Shown piece by piece: positions 8,338-17,287 of a stretch of 39,629 nucleotides of DNA. The translations under genes and the position numbers were made by a program. Source of the DNA: a bacterium (GTDB lineage Bacteria > Latescibacterota > Latescibacteria > Latescibacterales > Latescibacteraceae); NCBI GenBank assembly GCA_021372535.1, contig JAJFUH010000127.1:1-39629 (forward strand), given 5' to 3'. How positions within the stretch are numbered: position 1 is the first letter of the stretch; each line of letters starts with the position of its first letter. The notes below the pieces were generated by a model. The model saw nothing but the letters and a program-made list of their open reading frames with translations, was not told where the DNA came from and did no database searches.

Positions 8338-8362
8338 GTCATGCCGAACTCGTTTCGGCATC
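8338..8362 (+). repeat. Short REP hairpin (GTCATGCCGAAC family)
   Basis: A 25-nt inverted repeat in which ATGCCGAA pairs with TTCGGCAT. Related copies lie at 13213-13233, 25060-25084, 38026-38050 (reverse) and, degenerate, 38053-38075. Base changes between copies preserve pairing. It sits about 50 nt upstream of the histidine phosphatase gene and beside double-hairpin copy B. Confidence 0.8.
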
Positions 8363-8417
8363 TATTCCAGATGTCGGTATCATTATGTATTCGCCGGAGC
8401 AATATTTCAAGGAATAA

Positions 8418-8551
8418 GAGGGCTGTAAAAAATGTCTTTTTCACACGCCCTGTAATGAAATGTGTTGTTTTATCGCTGTCAAGGGTATGTAAATCGGCAC
8501 TTCGTGCCGACTCTTGACAGCATATATCAACATACGTGGTGTTTTTCACAA
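8418..8551 (-). repeat. Bipartite double-hairpin repeat, copy B
   Basis: Reverse-strand copy of the element at 1-137. Hairpin 1 is CTGTCAAGGG (8476-8485) against CTCTTGACAG (8511-8520) with an intact inner stem TCGGCAC/GTGCCGA (8494-8510) and the 8-nt bulge. Hairpin 2 lies at 8419-8451. Similarity to copy A continues on both flanks, including a TGTGATAAACACC-like 5' part. It lies between the small anchored protein gene and the phosphatase gene, both on the minus strand, and could separate their transcripts. Confidence 0.85.
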
Positions 8552-8636
8552 GACTTATAATGGGTTATCGGGAATACGTTGCCGCCGGGGATTACCGATT
8601 TTACTATCAGCCCGGTATATGAAAATATCACCGGAA

Positions 8637-8945
8637 TTACTCGACTTTTTCGATTTTCCAGTCATACCCGTCTTTATAAAAGAGGTATGTAACGGTGATG
8701 ATCTTTGTTTCCGTTCCGATCGAGCTTGTCGTAATTTTATAAATGACCGGCCAGGCGGGGATTCCTTTCGATGTTTTCGTTTCTTTCCCGAATTTGAATT
8801 CCCACTGTATCGGCGAAAAGCCTAAATTCCTTTTGAGCGCAAATTCAATGTCGGACTGTGTCGGCTGGGAACTGCCCTTGGTGACATAGAATACAACGCC
8901 AAAGGCAAGAGCAAGAACGATTACTACGGCAATGAACAGTTTCAT
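8637..8945 (-). CDS. Small membrane-anchored or exported protein, unknown
   Basis: A 102-aa protein with one N-terminal hydrophobic segment (about residues 4-23, LFIAVVIVLALAFGVVFYV). It could be an uncleaved anchor or a signal peptide leaving a roughly 80-residue extracytoplasmic domain. The remainder mixes charged and beta-prone residues (SPIQWEFKFG, KIITVTYLFYKDGYDWKIEKVE) and might be a small NTF2- or DUF4878-like beta domain, but I cannot place it. GAGGT sits 6 nt before the ATG, which supports a real gene. No Cys is present. It has no obvious operon partner; repeat copy B follows its stop. Confidence 0.65.
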   Translation of the reverse strand: MKLFIAVVIVLALAFGVVFYVTKGSSQPTQSDIEFALKRNLGFSPIQWEFKFGKETKTSKGIPAWPVIYKITTSSIGTETKIITVTYLFYKDGYDWKIEKVE

Positions 8946-9340
8946 ACTATACCTCGATTTTCGATCGGCCTTTCATGTTAAAAATGATCGGGTGGAACGG
9001 GATAACTGATTGTCAATAATAGGGTTTAAAAATAAAAAAAGAGCTCTTCTACGAAAAAAGGTTTACGTCGCCACGTAAACCCTTAATAAATAATTATTAA
9101 TGGGGATCGTTGAAGCGATGGATACCCCGCTTTCCAACTTCTGCTTCCATAACCAATAATGTGTAATATAGTATATTTTTTTTAATTTCATAATGGTTTC
9201 CGGTCATATCCGTTTTGGCGCTTTGTGGATAATTGTTTATGTTTATGAGAAAAATGGTTATGTATCCCCGTTATATTATATTACATTACAAGGATTCATG
9301 GTAACAGACACCGGGAATCATATCACAAGGAGGTTTTCTG
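8946..9340. other. 395-nt AT-rich intergenic region with structured elements
   Basis: No gene is seen between the divergent small anchored protein (-) and the cupin gene (+). It holds the terminator-like hairpin at 9053-9081, an AT-rich block, and an imperfect hairpin at about 9101-9128 (GGGGATCG-TTGAAG-CGAT with a closing CCCC). Divergent promoters must lie here, but I see no consensus -35/-10 pair I would defend. The cupin SD, AAGGAGGT (9328-9335), is at the right end. Confidence 0.6.
9053..9081 (-). terminator. Orphan intrinsic terminator on the minus strand
   Basis: GGTTTACGT (9060-9068) pairs perfectly with ACGTAAACC (9073-9081) over a CGCC loop. Read on the minus strand the stem is followed at once by six Ts. 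A second small palindrome, AGAGCTCT, and another T-run come just beyond. No protein-coding gene reads leftward into it, so it may end a small RNA or shield the small gene at 8637-8945. Confidence 0.6.
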
Positions 9341-10240
9341 ATGGTTCACAAGTCTTTTATGCTCTGTATCATCCTCTTTCTCGCAGTGCCGGTTGTGGCA
9401 TTCTCGCAGGCGGATCACCCTTACGGCATGCTTGATCCGAAAGCGTATACACCGGGAGAGGACCCCGACCCGAACATGTTCGTTGCCAACTGGCGTGATT
9501 CCATGCCGATTGACCTGAGAAGCGGCCTGATCGTGCGTGAAATCCTCACTCAGCTCGAGGGCGGGGACGACCTGAAACCCACCCGTAAAGGCGCGGTGCT
9601 CACAACGATTAAATCGGTCGGTTTCGCCACGATCGAGCCCCGTGTCACCACGACTCCCTATGCCAACAAGGACGAACAGGAGCTCTTTTACATCAATTCC
9701 GGTGAGGGAGTTATCAAGTCCGGCGGTAAATCGTTTACTCTGCGCGAGGGCAACGGCGTGGTCGCGCCTCCGGGAGTCGAGTACACCATGTCCGCGACAT
9801 CCGTAAACGAGCCGCTCACCATGTACCGCGTCGTGGAGCCCATTCCCGAAGGATTCACGCCGAAAAAGGAAATCGCCGTCACCGACGAGTACACTCATCC
9901 CGAAGCCATGACCGTTCACTGGGCCAATATCGACAGGGGTGTGCTCGGCAGGAGAGACGGCACCGCGGTCATGGGAGGATTCACCGCGGTCAAGCTCGAT
10001 CCCATGACCATGGCTCAGCCTCACAGCCACCAGAAAGGAGTCGAGGAAGTCTGGATAGCGCTGAAGGGCGATATCACACTGCTTCTGGGCAAGCATCTCT
10101 TCAAGTTTCCCGCCGGATCGGCATACAAGGTGCCGGAGAACAGTATCTGCGCCCATGCGAATATCAATGCGTCCGACAAGCAGGTCAAGCTCCTCCACAT
10201 GATGCATGTGCCCGAGGGAGCTGTCAGGAAACTCAAGTAA
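9341..10240 (+). CDS. Exported bicupin protein
   Basis: A 299-aa protein with a Sec signal peptide (hydrophobic 7-20, cleavage near AFSQA) and two cupin beta-barrels, about 75-165 and 210-292. The second has a likely metal site: PHSHQKGVEE near residues 227-236 supplies two His and a Glu, and a later His sits in CAHANI. The first lacks the His pair (TTTPYANKDEQELFYI) and is probably structural. The SD AAGGAGGT is among the strongest in the window. The combination suggests a periplasmic sugar- or small-acid-binding or isomerising protein, but a substrate cannot be read from the sequence. It stands alone, followed by a repeat and the terminator at 10355-10395. Confidence 0.8.
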   Translation: MVHKSFMLCIILFLAVPVVAFSQADHPYGMLDPKAYTPGEDPDPNMFVANWRDSMPIDLRSGLIVREILTQLEGGDDLKPTRKGAVLTTIKSVGFATIEPRVTTTPYANKDEQELFYINSGEGVIKSGGKSFTLREGNGVVAPPGVEYTMSATSVNEPLTMYRVVEPIPEGFTPKKEIAVTDEYTHPEAMTVHWANIDRGVLGRRDGTAVMGGFTAVKLDPMTMAQPHSHQKGVEEVWIALKGDITLLLGKHLFKFPAGSAYKVPENSICAHANINASDKQVKLLHMMHVPEGAVRKLK

Positions 10241-10254
10241 ATGAGAGGAAGCGG

Positions 10255-10339
10255 ACAGGATTTACAGGATTGATGATAAAAAAACCGGAACAAAAAAAGA
10301 ATTGATTTTTAGACAGGATTTACAGGATTAACAGGATTT
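10255..10339. repeat. ACAGGATTTACAGGATT repeat pair
   Basis: ACAGGATTTACAGGATT occurs at 10255-10271 and again, extended by a third unit, at 10313-10339. Similar intergenic motifs are widespread in bacterial genomes. No function is apparent. Confidence 0.7.
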
Positions 10340-10354
10340 GAACAGATAGAAAAG

Positions 10355-10395
10355 AAAAGGGCCGGACGGCTTCGGGGAAGCTACCGGCCCTTTTT
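10355..10395. terminator. Bidirectional terminator between the cupin and cyclase genes
   Basis: GGGCCGG (10359-10365) pairs with CCGGCCC (10384-10390) around an 18-nt loop, with TTTTT after it on the plus strand and a TTTTCTTTTC-like run after it on the minus strand. It serves the converging ends of the cupin gene and the cyclase gene. Confidence 0.85.
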
Positions 10396-10459
10396 GTTTG
10401 ATAAGGTAAAGATAATCCGTGTCAATACGTGGTTAAATGAATTTTTCAAATCTCCCCCC

Positions 10460-12709
10460 TCACTTCGATGTCATCTTCCACACGCCGTCCCAGTCGCCGC
10501 ACGGCGGATTATCTTTCAGGAGGCAGCACCGGTCGATATACATCTGGGTGAGCTTGTCCTGCGGATTGAGCCTGAGAGCTTCGGAAAATGCCTTCATCGC
10601 GCCGTCCCACTTGCCTTCGCGGTACTGCCCTAAACCCTCGGTGAAGTAGTTCACGGCGCTCATGAGGTTGGGAAACGTCTGATCGTCGTGGTAGTCGAGC
10701 ACCTCGTGGATGCTGACCGGCTCCGTCTTCCCCTTGACCACGACGCGGTCTATTTCACGGGTGCGGTAGGTGCCGCGCAGTTTACGGTAGGTGTTGTCGC
10801 TGATGAGAATGCGCGCGAAGTACTGTTTGCAGGCGCTTTCGAGCCGTGAGGCCAGGTTCACGCCGTCCCCGATGAGCGTATAGTCCATTCGTTTCGGCGA
10901 ACCGATGTTACCGGAAACCACCATGTCGGTGTTGAGCCCGATGCCGATATTGACCGGTTTATGACCGTCCCCGGCCCGTATGATGTTCCATGCGTTGAGG
11001 TCCCTGATCATCGAGATCGCGCCGCGGACAGCCCGGTCTTCGTCGTCGCTGTGCGGGATCGGCATGCCGAATGCCGCCATGAGCGCGTCGCCGATGAACT
11101 TGTCGAGCATACCGCCCTCGCGGAGAACGCAGTCCACCATAATGGTGAAATACTCGTTCAGCAGGCTCACCGTTCCCTGGGCTCCGAGCTCTTCGGTCAG
11201 AGTGGTAAAGCTCCGTATGTCGGAAAAGAGCACCGTGACCACCGTGCTCTTGCCACCGAGGATATCCTCGCCCTTTCCGAGGAGCTGGTCGGCAAGACCG
11301 GGGTCCATGTACCGCGACATGGTGGACTTCATGCGCTTTTCGCTGGAGATATCCTCGATCATGATCATGGTGCCGAGTTTTTTCTGCTCGATGCTGATAA
11401 GAGGAAGGATGGTTACATTCACCGATAATTTTTCCTCTCCGATCATGAGGTCTGCATCCATGGTGACATCGGATGTCTGGGTTTCCTCGACCCGGGAGAT
11501 TTTTTCAAGGAGCCATGTGTTGGATTCGGTGAAGAATTTTTCGTAATGATTGTCGAGAATATCCTCCGGCCTGATGCCCATGATACGGTACCCGGCGGAA
11601 TTGCACGTGATGATTTTACCGTCCTCGCTCAGGGTCATCACGGCGTTCGACATGCTTTCGAGTATGCCTTCGTTGTAATTCTTCATGTTCTGGATGTCAT
11701 CGAAGAGTTTCGCATTCTCGAGGGCAATGGACACCTGGGCGGTAAACGCCTTGAGCCGCGATTCGTCCTCGTCGGTGAACGGCCCGCCGCGCCTGTTGAG
11801 CACCTGGGTGACCCCGATGATTTTTCCGGCCTTGTTTATTACCGGAGTGCAGAGTATGGACCGGGTAAAAAACCCCGTCTTCTTGTCGAACGACGGGTTG
11901 AATCTCAGATCGGCATAGGCGTGCGGGATATTGATCGTTTTCCCCGAGGTGAACACGTTCCCGGCGATTCCGAGGTGGTTTGGCAGCCGTATCTGCTGGG
12001 CGCCGAGACCCTCGCCGACTCTTGAAAAGAGCTCGTTCCGCTTCTCGTCGTTGAGGAAGAGTGTCGACCGCTCCGCATTGAGCATTTTTGTCGCCTGGGC
12101 CATCACTTTCTGGAGGAGCGAGCCGAGATCGATTTCCGATGTTATATCGGAGACGACATCGACAAACTCCATTTCCTTCGCACGGTTTTTTTCCAACTGT
12201 TCGATGAACTGCGCGCTCTGGAGCACCACCGCTGCCTGGGTGGTCATTGAGCCCATGATTGTCATATCGTCTTCGGTGAACTGGCCTTCTTTTTTGTTCA
12301 GCGCCTGGGCGACTCCGATAATATCGCCCCGGGCTGTTCTGATGGGAACGCAGAGAATGGACCTGGTGACATAACCGGTCTGTTTGTCGATATCGGGATT
12401 GAAAAACTCGTCTTTGTATGCATCGTGGACAATCCTGCCCTGCCCGGAGGTAAAGACATGGCCGGCGACTCCGATGTTGTTCAGCACCCTGATCTCGCGT
12501 CTGAAATTTCCCTGGGCAACGCGGGAATACAGTTCGCCGGTTGAGCTGTCGTTCAGAAAAATAGTCCCCCGCTCCGCGTTCAGCTCGATTGTGGTGATTT
12601 CCACGAGCTTCGAAAGCATTTCATCGAGCGTCTCAAACGCGGCGAGTGTCCGGGAGATATCGAGCAGCATCTCCATTTTCTGGAGTTTCAGCTGTAATTC
12701 TGATTCCAT
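10460..12709 (-). CDS. Class III nucleotidyl cyclase with tandem GAF, PAS and TPR (CyaB1-like)
   Basis: Probable adenylate cyclase making cAMP, 749 aa, cytosolic. The order is a short coiled coil, GAF-A (about 25-168), GAF-B (190-335), PAS (345-460), cyclase homology domain (485-665) and C-terminal TPR-like helices (680-730). The catalytic domain is complete: metal-binding D497 (LFSDIRS) and D541 (FIGDA), adenine-selecting K537 and D609 (KRMDYT), and transition-state N618 and R622 (VNLASRLE). Both GAFs carry NKFDE-like motifs (N138-K139...F144-x3-D148; N305-R306...F311-x3-D315-E316), as in cyclic-nucleotide-binding GAFs. This is the layout of cyanobacterial CyaB1. It starts 30 nt after the coiled-coil gene with only a weak SD, suggesting coupling. 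Confidence 0.92.
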   Translation of the reverse strand: MESELQLKLQKMEMLLDISRTLAAFETLDEMLSKLVEITTIELNAERGTIFLNDSSTGELYSRVAQGNFRREIRVLNNIGVAGHVFTSGQGRIVHDAYKDEFFNPDIDKQTGYVTRSILCVPIRTARGDIIGVAQALNKKEGQFTEDDMTIMGSMTTQAAVVLQSAQFIEQLEKNRAKEMEFVDVVSDITSEIDLGSLLQKVMAQATKMLNAERSTLFLNDEKRNELFSRVGEGLGAQQIRLPNHLGIAGNVFTSGKTINIPHAYADLRFNPSFDKKTGFFTRSILCTPVINKAGKIIGVTQVLNRRGGPFTDEDESRLKAFTAQVSIALENAKLFDDIQNMKNYNEGILESMSNAVMTLSEDGKIITCNSAGYRIMGIRPEDILDNHYEKFFTESNTWLLEKISRVEETQTSDVTMDADLMIGEEKLSVNVTILPLISIEQKKLGTMIMIEDISSEKRMKSTMSRYMDPGLADQLLGKGEDILGGKSTVVTVLFSDIRSFTTLTEELGAQGTVSLLNEYFTIMVDCVLREGGMLDKFIGDALMAAFGMPIPHSDDEDRAVRGAISMIRDLNAWNIIRAGDGHKPVNIGIGLNTDMVVSGNIGSPKRMDYTLIGDGVNLASRLESACKQYFARILISDNTYRKLRGTYRTREIDRVVVKGKTEPVSIHEVLDYHDDQTFPNLMSAVNYFTEGLGQYREGKWDGAMKAFSEALRLNPQDKLTQMYIDRCCLLKDNPPCGDWDGVWKMTSK

Positions 12710-12739
12710 CGAAGGGTGCCCATGACTGGATTGTGACGG

Positions 12740-13075
12740 TTAATGCGCCCCGGAGCCGCTATTCTCGAGTTGCTCCCGAAGGGCTGCTATCATCTGTTTC
12801 AGCTGGTTCTTTTCGTCATTGTATTCACGTTCGAGGTCCTGAATTTTAGTTGCGTGTTCCATCCTGATTTTTTCCATCTCCGTACGCATGGCGCCGATAG
12901 CCGCCCTGAGCTGGGAGATTTCATCGTTCGCCGATGACAGAGCGCTCTGAATGTTCGACTCGTGTTCGATCTTCTGCTTTTCCATCGCCTCACGTAATGC
13001 AACTATGGTTTCTTTGAGGTGACGGTTTTCCGCCTGTGTGATGAGCAGCTCGTTATTTTCGGATTCGGATTTCAT
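12740..13075 (-). CDS. Coiled-coil protein built of 36-residue repeats
   Basis: A 111-aa, almost wholly helical, highly charged protein. From residue 20 it consists of two full 36-residue units (20-55 and 56-91) and a partial third (92-106). Each opens L-(K/R)-x2-I-x-A-(L/M)-R and continues EMEK..(I/M)EH, with matching positions throughout, so it arose by internal duplication. It has no signal peptide, membrane segment or Cys. It lies 30 nt upstream of the cyclase gene on the same strand and is probably its operon partner. The cyclase also begins with a short heptad-like helix, so direct pairing is plausible but is inference. The ATG is preceded by weak SD-like sequence. Confidence 0.75.
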   Translation of the reverse strand: MKSESENNELLITQAENRHLKETIVALREAMEKQKIEHESNIQSALSSANDEISQLRAAIGAMRTEMEKIRMEHATKIQDLEREYNDEKNQLKQMIAALREQLENSGSGAH

Positions 13076-13632
13076 GGTTTTTTCTTGATGATCGTTTACA
13101 CTGAAACGGCCCGGTACCGGAATTCTTCGTTCATATCCTGAGGATGACAGAATACGAGAGGGCGAGTGAAATGTGACAATTGCCCCGGTAAATGGATGGT
13201 AAGGTCGATTATGTCATACCGAACTTTGGTATCTGTATAAAATACCGGCATGGATAATTTTCCCCGGAGCGACAGTTCATCGTCCTCAATACCCGAACGA
13301 GTGATTGAAGCTGTCGAAAAAATGCATTTGTGTCGTCTTCTGCCGGGATACACTACTAAATTGTCGATGATTCGGGCGGGAATCAAGCGTTTTTTTGGCG
13401 GTTCGTCTTAATAATCCGGTTTTCATCCATGCCATTTAATTTGATTATGCACACTGAGATATATGGCAGATTCTTTCACAGGTCTTTTTTAAAAACATCA
13501 GGTAAGGTTTTTGCTACTAAATCTGAGTTGAGTAGTATAAATATTACATATACAGAATAGAATTTATCTAAAAAAAAATTTTATGTTGGAATTTACACAG
13601 CGGGACATGAACAAGGGAAAATCAGGTGAATA
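13076..13632. other. 557-nt divergent intergenic region, no supported gene
   Basis: Separates the cyclase operon (-) from the hybrid kinase (+). It contains a shortened REP hairpin at 13213-13233 and a very AT-rich final 100 nt. A minus-strand open frame at 13096-13386 has no SD, no recognisable domain and overlaps the REP, so I reject it. The kinase SD, AGGTGA (13624-13629), lies at the right end. Promoters for both directions are expected here, but none is clear. Confidence 0.6.
13213..13233 (+). repeat. Short REP hairpin, shortened copy
   Basis: Copy of the GTCATGCCGAAC family with stem ATACC/GGTAT in place of ATGCC/GGCAT: both sides of the pair changed together, so the fold is kept. The middle of the hairpin is shorter than in other copies. 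Confidence 0.6.
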
Positions 13633-16326
13633 ATGGCTGATAAATCGATTGAAGAAACCGGCAAGTTCATAGAATGGATTGAAAAAATCAGACTTGCCGC
13701 GGTAATGCTCGATCCTGAAGGCACTATTATCTTCTGCAATGATTTTCTGCTTGAACTGATCGGCAGGAGCAGGGAAGAAGTGCAGGGAAAAGACTGGTTC
13801 ACACAGTTTATTCCGAAAGAAATTGTCAGCGATATTAAATCAACCTTTATCAAGACTATTGCGACCGGCGAATTTCCACCCTACTACGAAAATGAAATTA
13901 TCACCCGGAACGGTGATAAACTGCTCATACGCTGGAATAATTCCGTGATCCGTGATAAATCGGGGGCTGTTGTCTGTGCCACCAGTATCGGTGAAGATAT
14001 AACTGAAAAAAGGCATTCGGAGGATTTATTACGCGAGAGTGAAAAACGGTACAGGGAGCTGGTTGAGCTGCTCCCGGAAACCGTCTGGGAAACGGATATG
14101 GACGGTAACCTTACGTTTGTCAGTCTTAAGGGATTCACTCTTTTCGGATATACACGGGAGGATTTCTACAAAGGTTTGAATATTTACGATTTAATCCATC
14201 CCGATGACAGGATAAAGGCGCATAGAAATGTTCGCAAGGTGTTGGAAGGGAAAGATATCGGTCTTCAGGAATACTCAATGCTCAAAAAGGATGGTTCGTC
14301 GTTTCCGGTCATGATTCACGCGAGTGAAATCATTCGTGATGGGAAACCGGACGGCTTGAGAGGGATCACACTCGATGTAACCGAGCAGGTGCAGGCGATC
14401 CGAGCGCTTCGGGAGAGCGAGGAACGATTCCGCTATATGACCGAGCTTTCCCCGTTTCCCGTGTCGATCATTGATTCGACGGGACGATATATATATATGA
14501 ATAAAAAATTCAGCGAAGTATTCGGCTACACCCCCGAAGACATTCCCTCAGGCAAAGCGTGGTTCATGAAAGCGTTTCCCGATCCCGAATACCGGCGGAA
14601 TGTAATCGACACCTGGAAAAAAGATTTGAAAAATATCGGTAAGGGAAAACCGAGAACACGAATATTCAATATCGTGTGTAAAGACGGATCATCTCGAGAA
14701 ATCATTTTCCGGCCGGTGACGATGTCGGATGACAACCAGTTTGTTACCTATGAGGATATTACGGAAAGCAGACGGGCAATCAATGCCTTGCGAAGAGAAA
14801 AGGAATTTTCCGATAACCTCATCAACAGCAGTGTCGATGGTATCCTTGCGTTTGACAGAGAGGGTGTTCTTACCCTCTGGAACCAGGGAATGGAACGTAT
14901 TTCCGGAGTTTCAAAAGAAGAGACTCTGGGAAAGTGCGGCTTTGACATATTCCCGTTTTTAAAAGAAACGGGGGAAATCAAATTCTTTCATGAAACCATT
15001 GCGGGAAACAGTGTCGTTGCAGAGAACAGATTCTTCTCTGTCCCCATAACAGGCAAGGAAGGCTTTTTCGAGGGTCGTTATTCACCTCTCAGAAACGAAA
15101 AAGGAGATATTGTCGGAGGCATCACCGTCGTTCGTGACATAACCGAACGTAAACGGGCGGAAGAGCACCGGCGAAAACTCGAAGAACAGCTCGCCCAGGC
15201 TCAGAAAATGGAGTCTATAGGACGTCTGGCTGGAGGAATTGCCCATGATTTCAACAATCTTCTGACCGCAATAATCGGAAATTCTGAAATAGCCCTGATG
15301 GAGACCTCGCCCGATGATTCCATGTATAATGAGATGATTGAGATAAAAAGTACTGCCGAGCGCGCGGCTGAACTGACTCGGCAGCTTCTCGCTTTTTCAC
15401 GACGGCAGATCATCGAGCCGCGTATCATCAATCTCAATGAAATCATATTTAACATGGATAAGATGATCCGCCGTCTGATTGGCGAAAACATCGAGCTTGT
15501 CTTGTTGCCATTCGAAAAGCTGTGGTCGGTAAAAATTGACCCGGGTCAGTTGGAACAGGTATTGACCAATATAGCAGTCAATGCCCGTGACGCCATGACG
15601 GAGGGAGGAAAACTTTCCATCGAAACGTCCAATATCACCCTTGACGAGGAGTCGGTTAAAGATCAACAGTACATGTCTCCCGGCAATTATGTCATGATTT
15701 CGGTGATTGATACGGGAATAGGTATGGACGAAGAAACGAGACTCCATATCTTTGAGCCGTTCTTCACTACAAAAGAGGTGGGTAAAGGAACCGGTCTCGG
15801 CATGTCGACCTGTTATGGCATCGTGAAGCAGAATAACGGAGCTATACAGGTTTTCAGCGCGCCGGGAAAAGGAACAACCGTCAGATTATACTTCCCTCGG
15901 GTATCGGAAAAACCACTCGATGTTCCCAGGCTCGGTTTTTCATCTGTTGTCCCGAAAGGTACCGAAACAATCCTTGTTGTCGAAGATGAACCATCTGTCC
16001 GAAGGATGATTAAAACCATACTCATCAATAATGGGTATACCGTCATCGATGCAATGAACGGCCATGAAGCGCTTCGAATAATAGAACACCATAATGATAT
16101 TTTTCAACTTCTGTTGACGGATGTCATTATGCCCGGGATGGGAGGAAAGGAGCTTTACAAAGCGCTGAAAAAATCGTATCCGGACAGTAAGGTGTTATTC
16201 ATGTCGGGATACACCGATGACTCTATTGTACACCACGGTATTCTTGATCCCGGTCTCGAGTTTATTGAAAAACCGTTTTCTCCCGCGGCTTTATTAAAAA
16301 AGGTACGGAATATTCTGGATGAGTAA
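13633..16326 (+). CDS. Soluble hybrid histidine kinase with four PAS domains and a receiver
   Basis: An 897-aa sensor kinase with no signal peptide or membrane segment, so it senses cytoplasmic cues. Four PAS/PAC units span about 14-130, 140-255, 265-380 and 388-512, several ending in the DITE-type PAC motif. The HisKA box [11 protein letters not shown] contains phospho-accepting H538. The HATPase domain (about 630-760) has an N box ([10 protein letters not shown]), DTGIGM and [13 protein letters not shown]. The C-terminal receiver (about 775-895) has the acidic [10 protein letters not shown], phospho-accepting D830 in [12 protein letters not shown], and a Lys in FIEKPFS. The H-box type is common in hybrid kinases that use a separate output partner; no such partner is adjacent. 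AGGTGA precedes the ATG closely. It is divergent from the cyclase operon. Confidence 0.93.
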   Translation: MADKSIEETGKFIEWIEKIRLAAVMLDPEGTIIFCNDFLLELIGRSREEVQGKDWFTQFIPKEIVSDIKSTFIKTIATGEFPPYYENEIITRNGDKLLIRWNNSVIRDKSGAVVCATSIGEDITEKRHSEDLLRESEKRYRELVELLPETVWETDMDGNLTFVSLKGFTLFGYTREDFYKGLNIYDLIHPDDRIKAHRNVRKVLEGKDIGLQEYSMLKKDGSSFPVMIHASEIIRDGKPDGLRGITLDVTEQVQAIRALRESEERFRYMTELSPFPVSIIDSTGRYIYMNKKFSEVFGYTPEDIPSGKAWFMKAFPDPEYRRNVIDTWKKDLKNIGKGKPRTRIFNIVCKDGSSREIIFRPVTMSDDNQFVTYEDITESRRAINALRREKEFSDNLINSSVDGILAFDREGVLTLWNQGMERISGVSKEETLGKCGFDIFPFLKETGEIKFFHETIAGNSVVAENRFFSVPITGKEGFFEGRYSPLRNEKGDIVGGITVVRDITERKRAEEHRRKLEEQLAQAQKMESIGRLAGGIAHDFNNLLTAIIGNSEIALMETSPDDSMYNEMIEIKSTAERAAELTRQLLAFSRRQIIEPRIINLNEIIFNMDKMIRRLIGENIELVLLPFEKLWSVKIDPGQLEQVLTNIAVNARDAMTEGGKLSIETSNITLDEESVKDQQYMSPGNYVMISVIDTGIGMDEETRLHIFEPFFTTKEVGKGTGLGMSTCYGIVKQNNGAIQVFSAPGKGTTVRLYFPRVSEKPLDVPRLGFSSVVPKGTETILVVEDEPSVRRMIKTILINNGYTVIDAMNGHEALRIIEHHNDIFQLLLTDVIMPGMGGKELYKALKKSYPDSKVLFMSGYTDDSIVHHGILDPGLEFIEKPFSPAALLKKVRNILDE

Positions 16327-16400
16327 TCGTCGTAATCTGAACAGCTGAAAATCCACAGGCCATAAAAGTCTTACGAAAAATACGACCTGCCCGGATTCAG

Positions 16401-16530
16401 GCTTTCAGGGTCGGCATGAAGTCCCGATCCCCGAATAATAATCCGGGAACTTGTTTACATACCCGTGACAGCACCCCAACAATACTTTCCATTATCGGGC
16501 GTATGAAAAAGATACTTTTTCACCGCCCTC
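16401..16530 (+). repeat. Bipartite double-hairpin repeat, copy C (diverged)
   Basis: Starts GCTTTCAGGGTCGGCATGAAG like copy A but carries about 34 extra nt, themselves a small CCCG-AATAATAAT-CGGG hairpin, before TTTACATACCCGTGACAGC. Hairpin 2 is well kept at 16497-16528 (GGGCGTATGAAAAA against TTTTTCACCGCCC). It lies between the convergent ends of the kinase (+) and the cyclophilin (-) genes and may act as their terminator. Confidence 0.75.
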
Positions 16531-16550
16531 GTGAACTTCACGTGATTGTG

Positions 16551-17156
16551 TTACTCTTTCACCCTGATCGACTCTATGATGATCGGTTTGACGGGGACAT
16601 TCTCCATTTTTCCGAAAGCGACCGTGTTGACCGTGGACGTGCTGGTCGCGGCGATTTTGTCAACCACATCCATGCCCTTGATTACCCTGCCGAATACGCA
16701 GTACCCGAAACCGCGGGCTGAATTGTCCTTGTGATTCAGGAAATCGTTATTTTTATGATTGATAAAAAACTGTGATGTCGCGCTGTTAATCTCCTGGGTG
16801 CGGGCCATGGCGACTGTGCCCCGATCGTTCAGGAGGCCGTTGCCGGCTTCATTTTTTATCGGCGGTTTGGTGGGTTTTTTTGCCATGTCCACGGTAAATC
16901 CGCCGCCCTGGATCATGAAACCATCTATAACGCGATGGAAAATTGTGTTGTCGTAGAACACTTCCGTGACATAGGAGAGGAAGTTGGTTACAGTTGCCGG
17001 CGCTTTGTCGGAGAAGAGCTCGATTTCGATTGTTCCCCTGTTGGTTTTCATGATGACGACAAGGTTCTTTTTCACCGGTTCCTGGGCGAACACTGCGCCT
17101 GAAAGGAAACAGAATGCTGCCGACCCTGCAATGACGAATTTCAGAAATGTGTTCAT
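16551..17156 (-). CDS. Exported cyclophilin-type peptidyl-prolyl cis-trans isomerase
   Basis: Accelerates prolyl isomerisation during folding of exported proteins. The 201-aa protein has a Sec signal peptide (about 1-24, ending GAVFAQ). The cyclophilin domain shows FHRVIDGFMIQGG with the catalytic Arg near residue 75, then TVAMART, the substrate-pocket SQFFINH, and FGRVIKGMDVVDKI. The N-terminal VVIMKTNRGTIEIELF and the APATVTNFLSYV segment are typical of bacterial PpiA/PpiB proteins. GAGGT lies 6 nt before the ATG. The signal peptide puts it in the periplasm, where it could serve the many exported proteins encoded nearby. It is a single gene. Confidence 0.93.
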   Translation of the reverse strand: MNTFLKFVIAGSAAFCFLSGAVFAQEPVKKNLVVIMKTNRGTIEIELFSDKAPATVTNFLSYVTEVFYDNTIFHRVIDGFMIQGGGFTVDMAKKPTKPPIKNEAGNGLLNDRGTVAMARTQEINSATSQFFINHKNNDFLNHKDNSARGFGYCVFGRVIKGMDVVDKIAATSTSTVNTVAFGKMENVPVKPIIIESIRVKE

Positions 17157-17287
17157 GTCAATACCTCATGTTTCACAGAAAGTGACCGTTTACCCGTTTG
17201 AATGTCCTTTGAACGATGTATAAACATAGGGATTTTTCACTGATTTTTCAAGCATAAAAGGTTGCAGTGTCAACACCCGTTTTTACC

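Noticed and set aside
13096-13386. Possible 96-aa gene between the cyclase operon and the kinase
   Set aside because: No SD, no recognisable domain, and it overlaps a REP hairpin.
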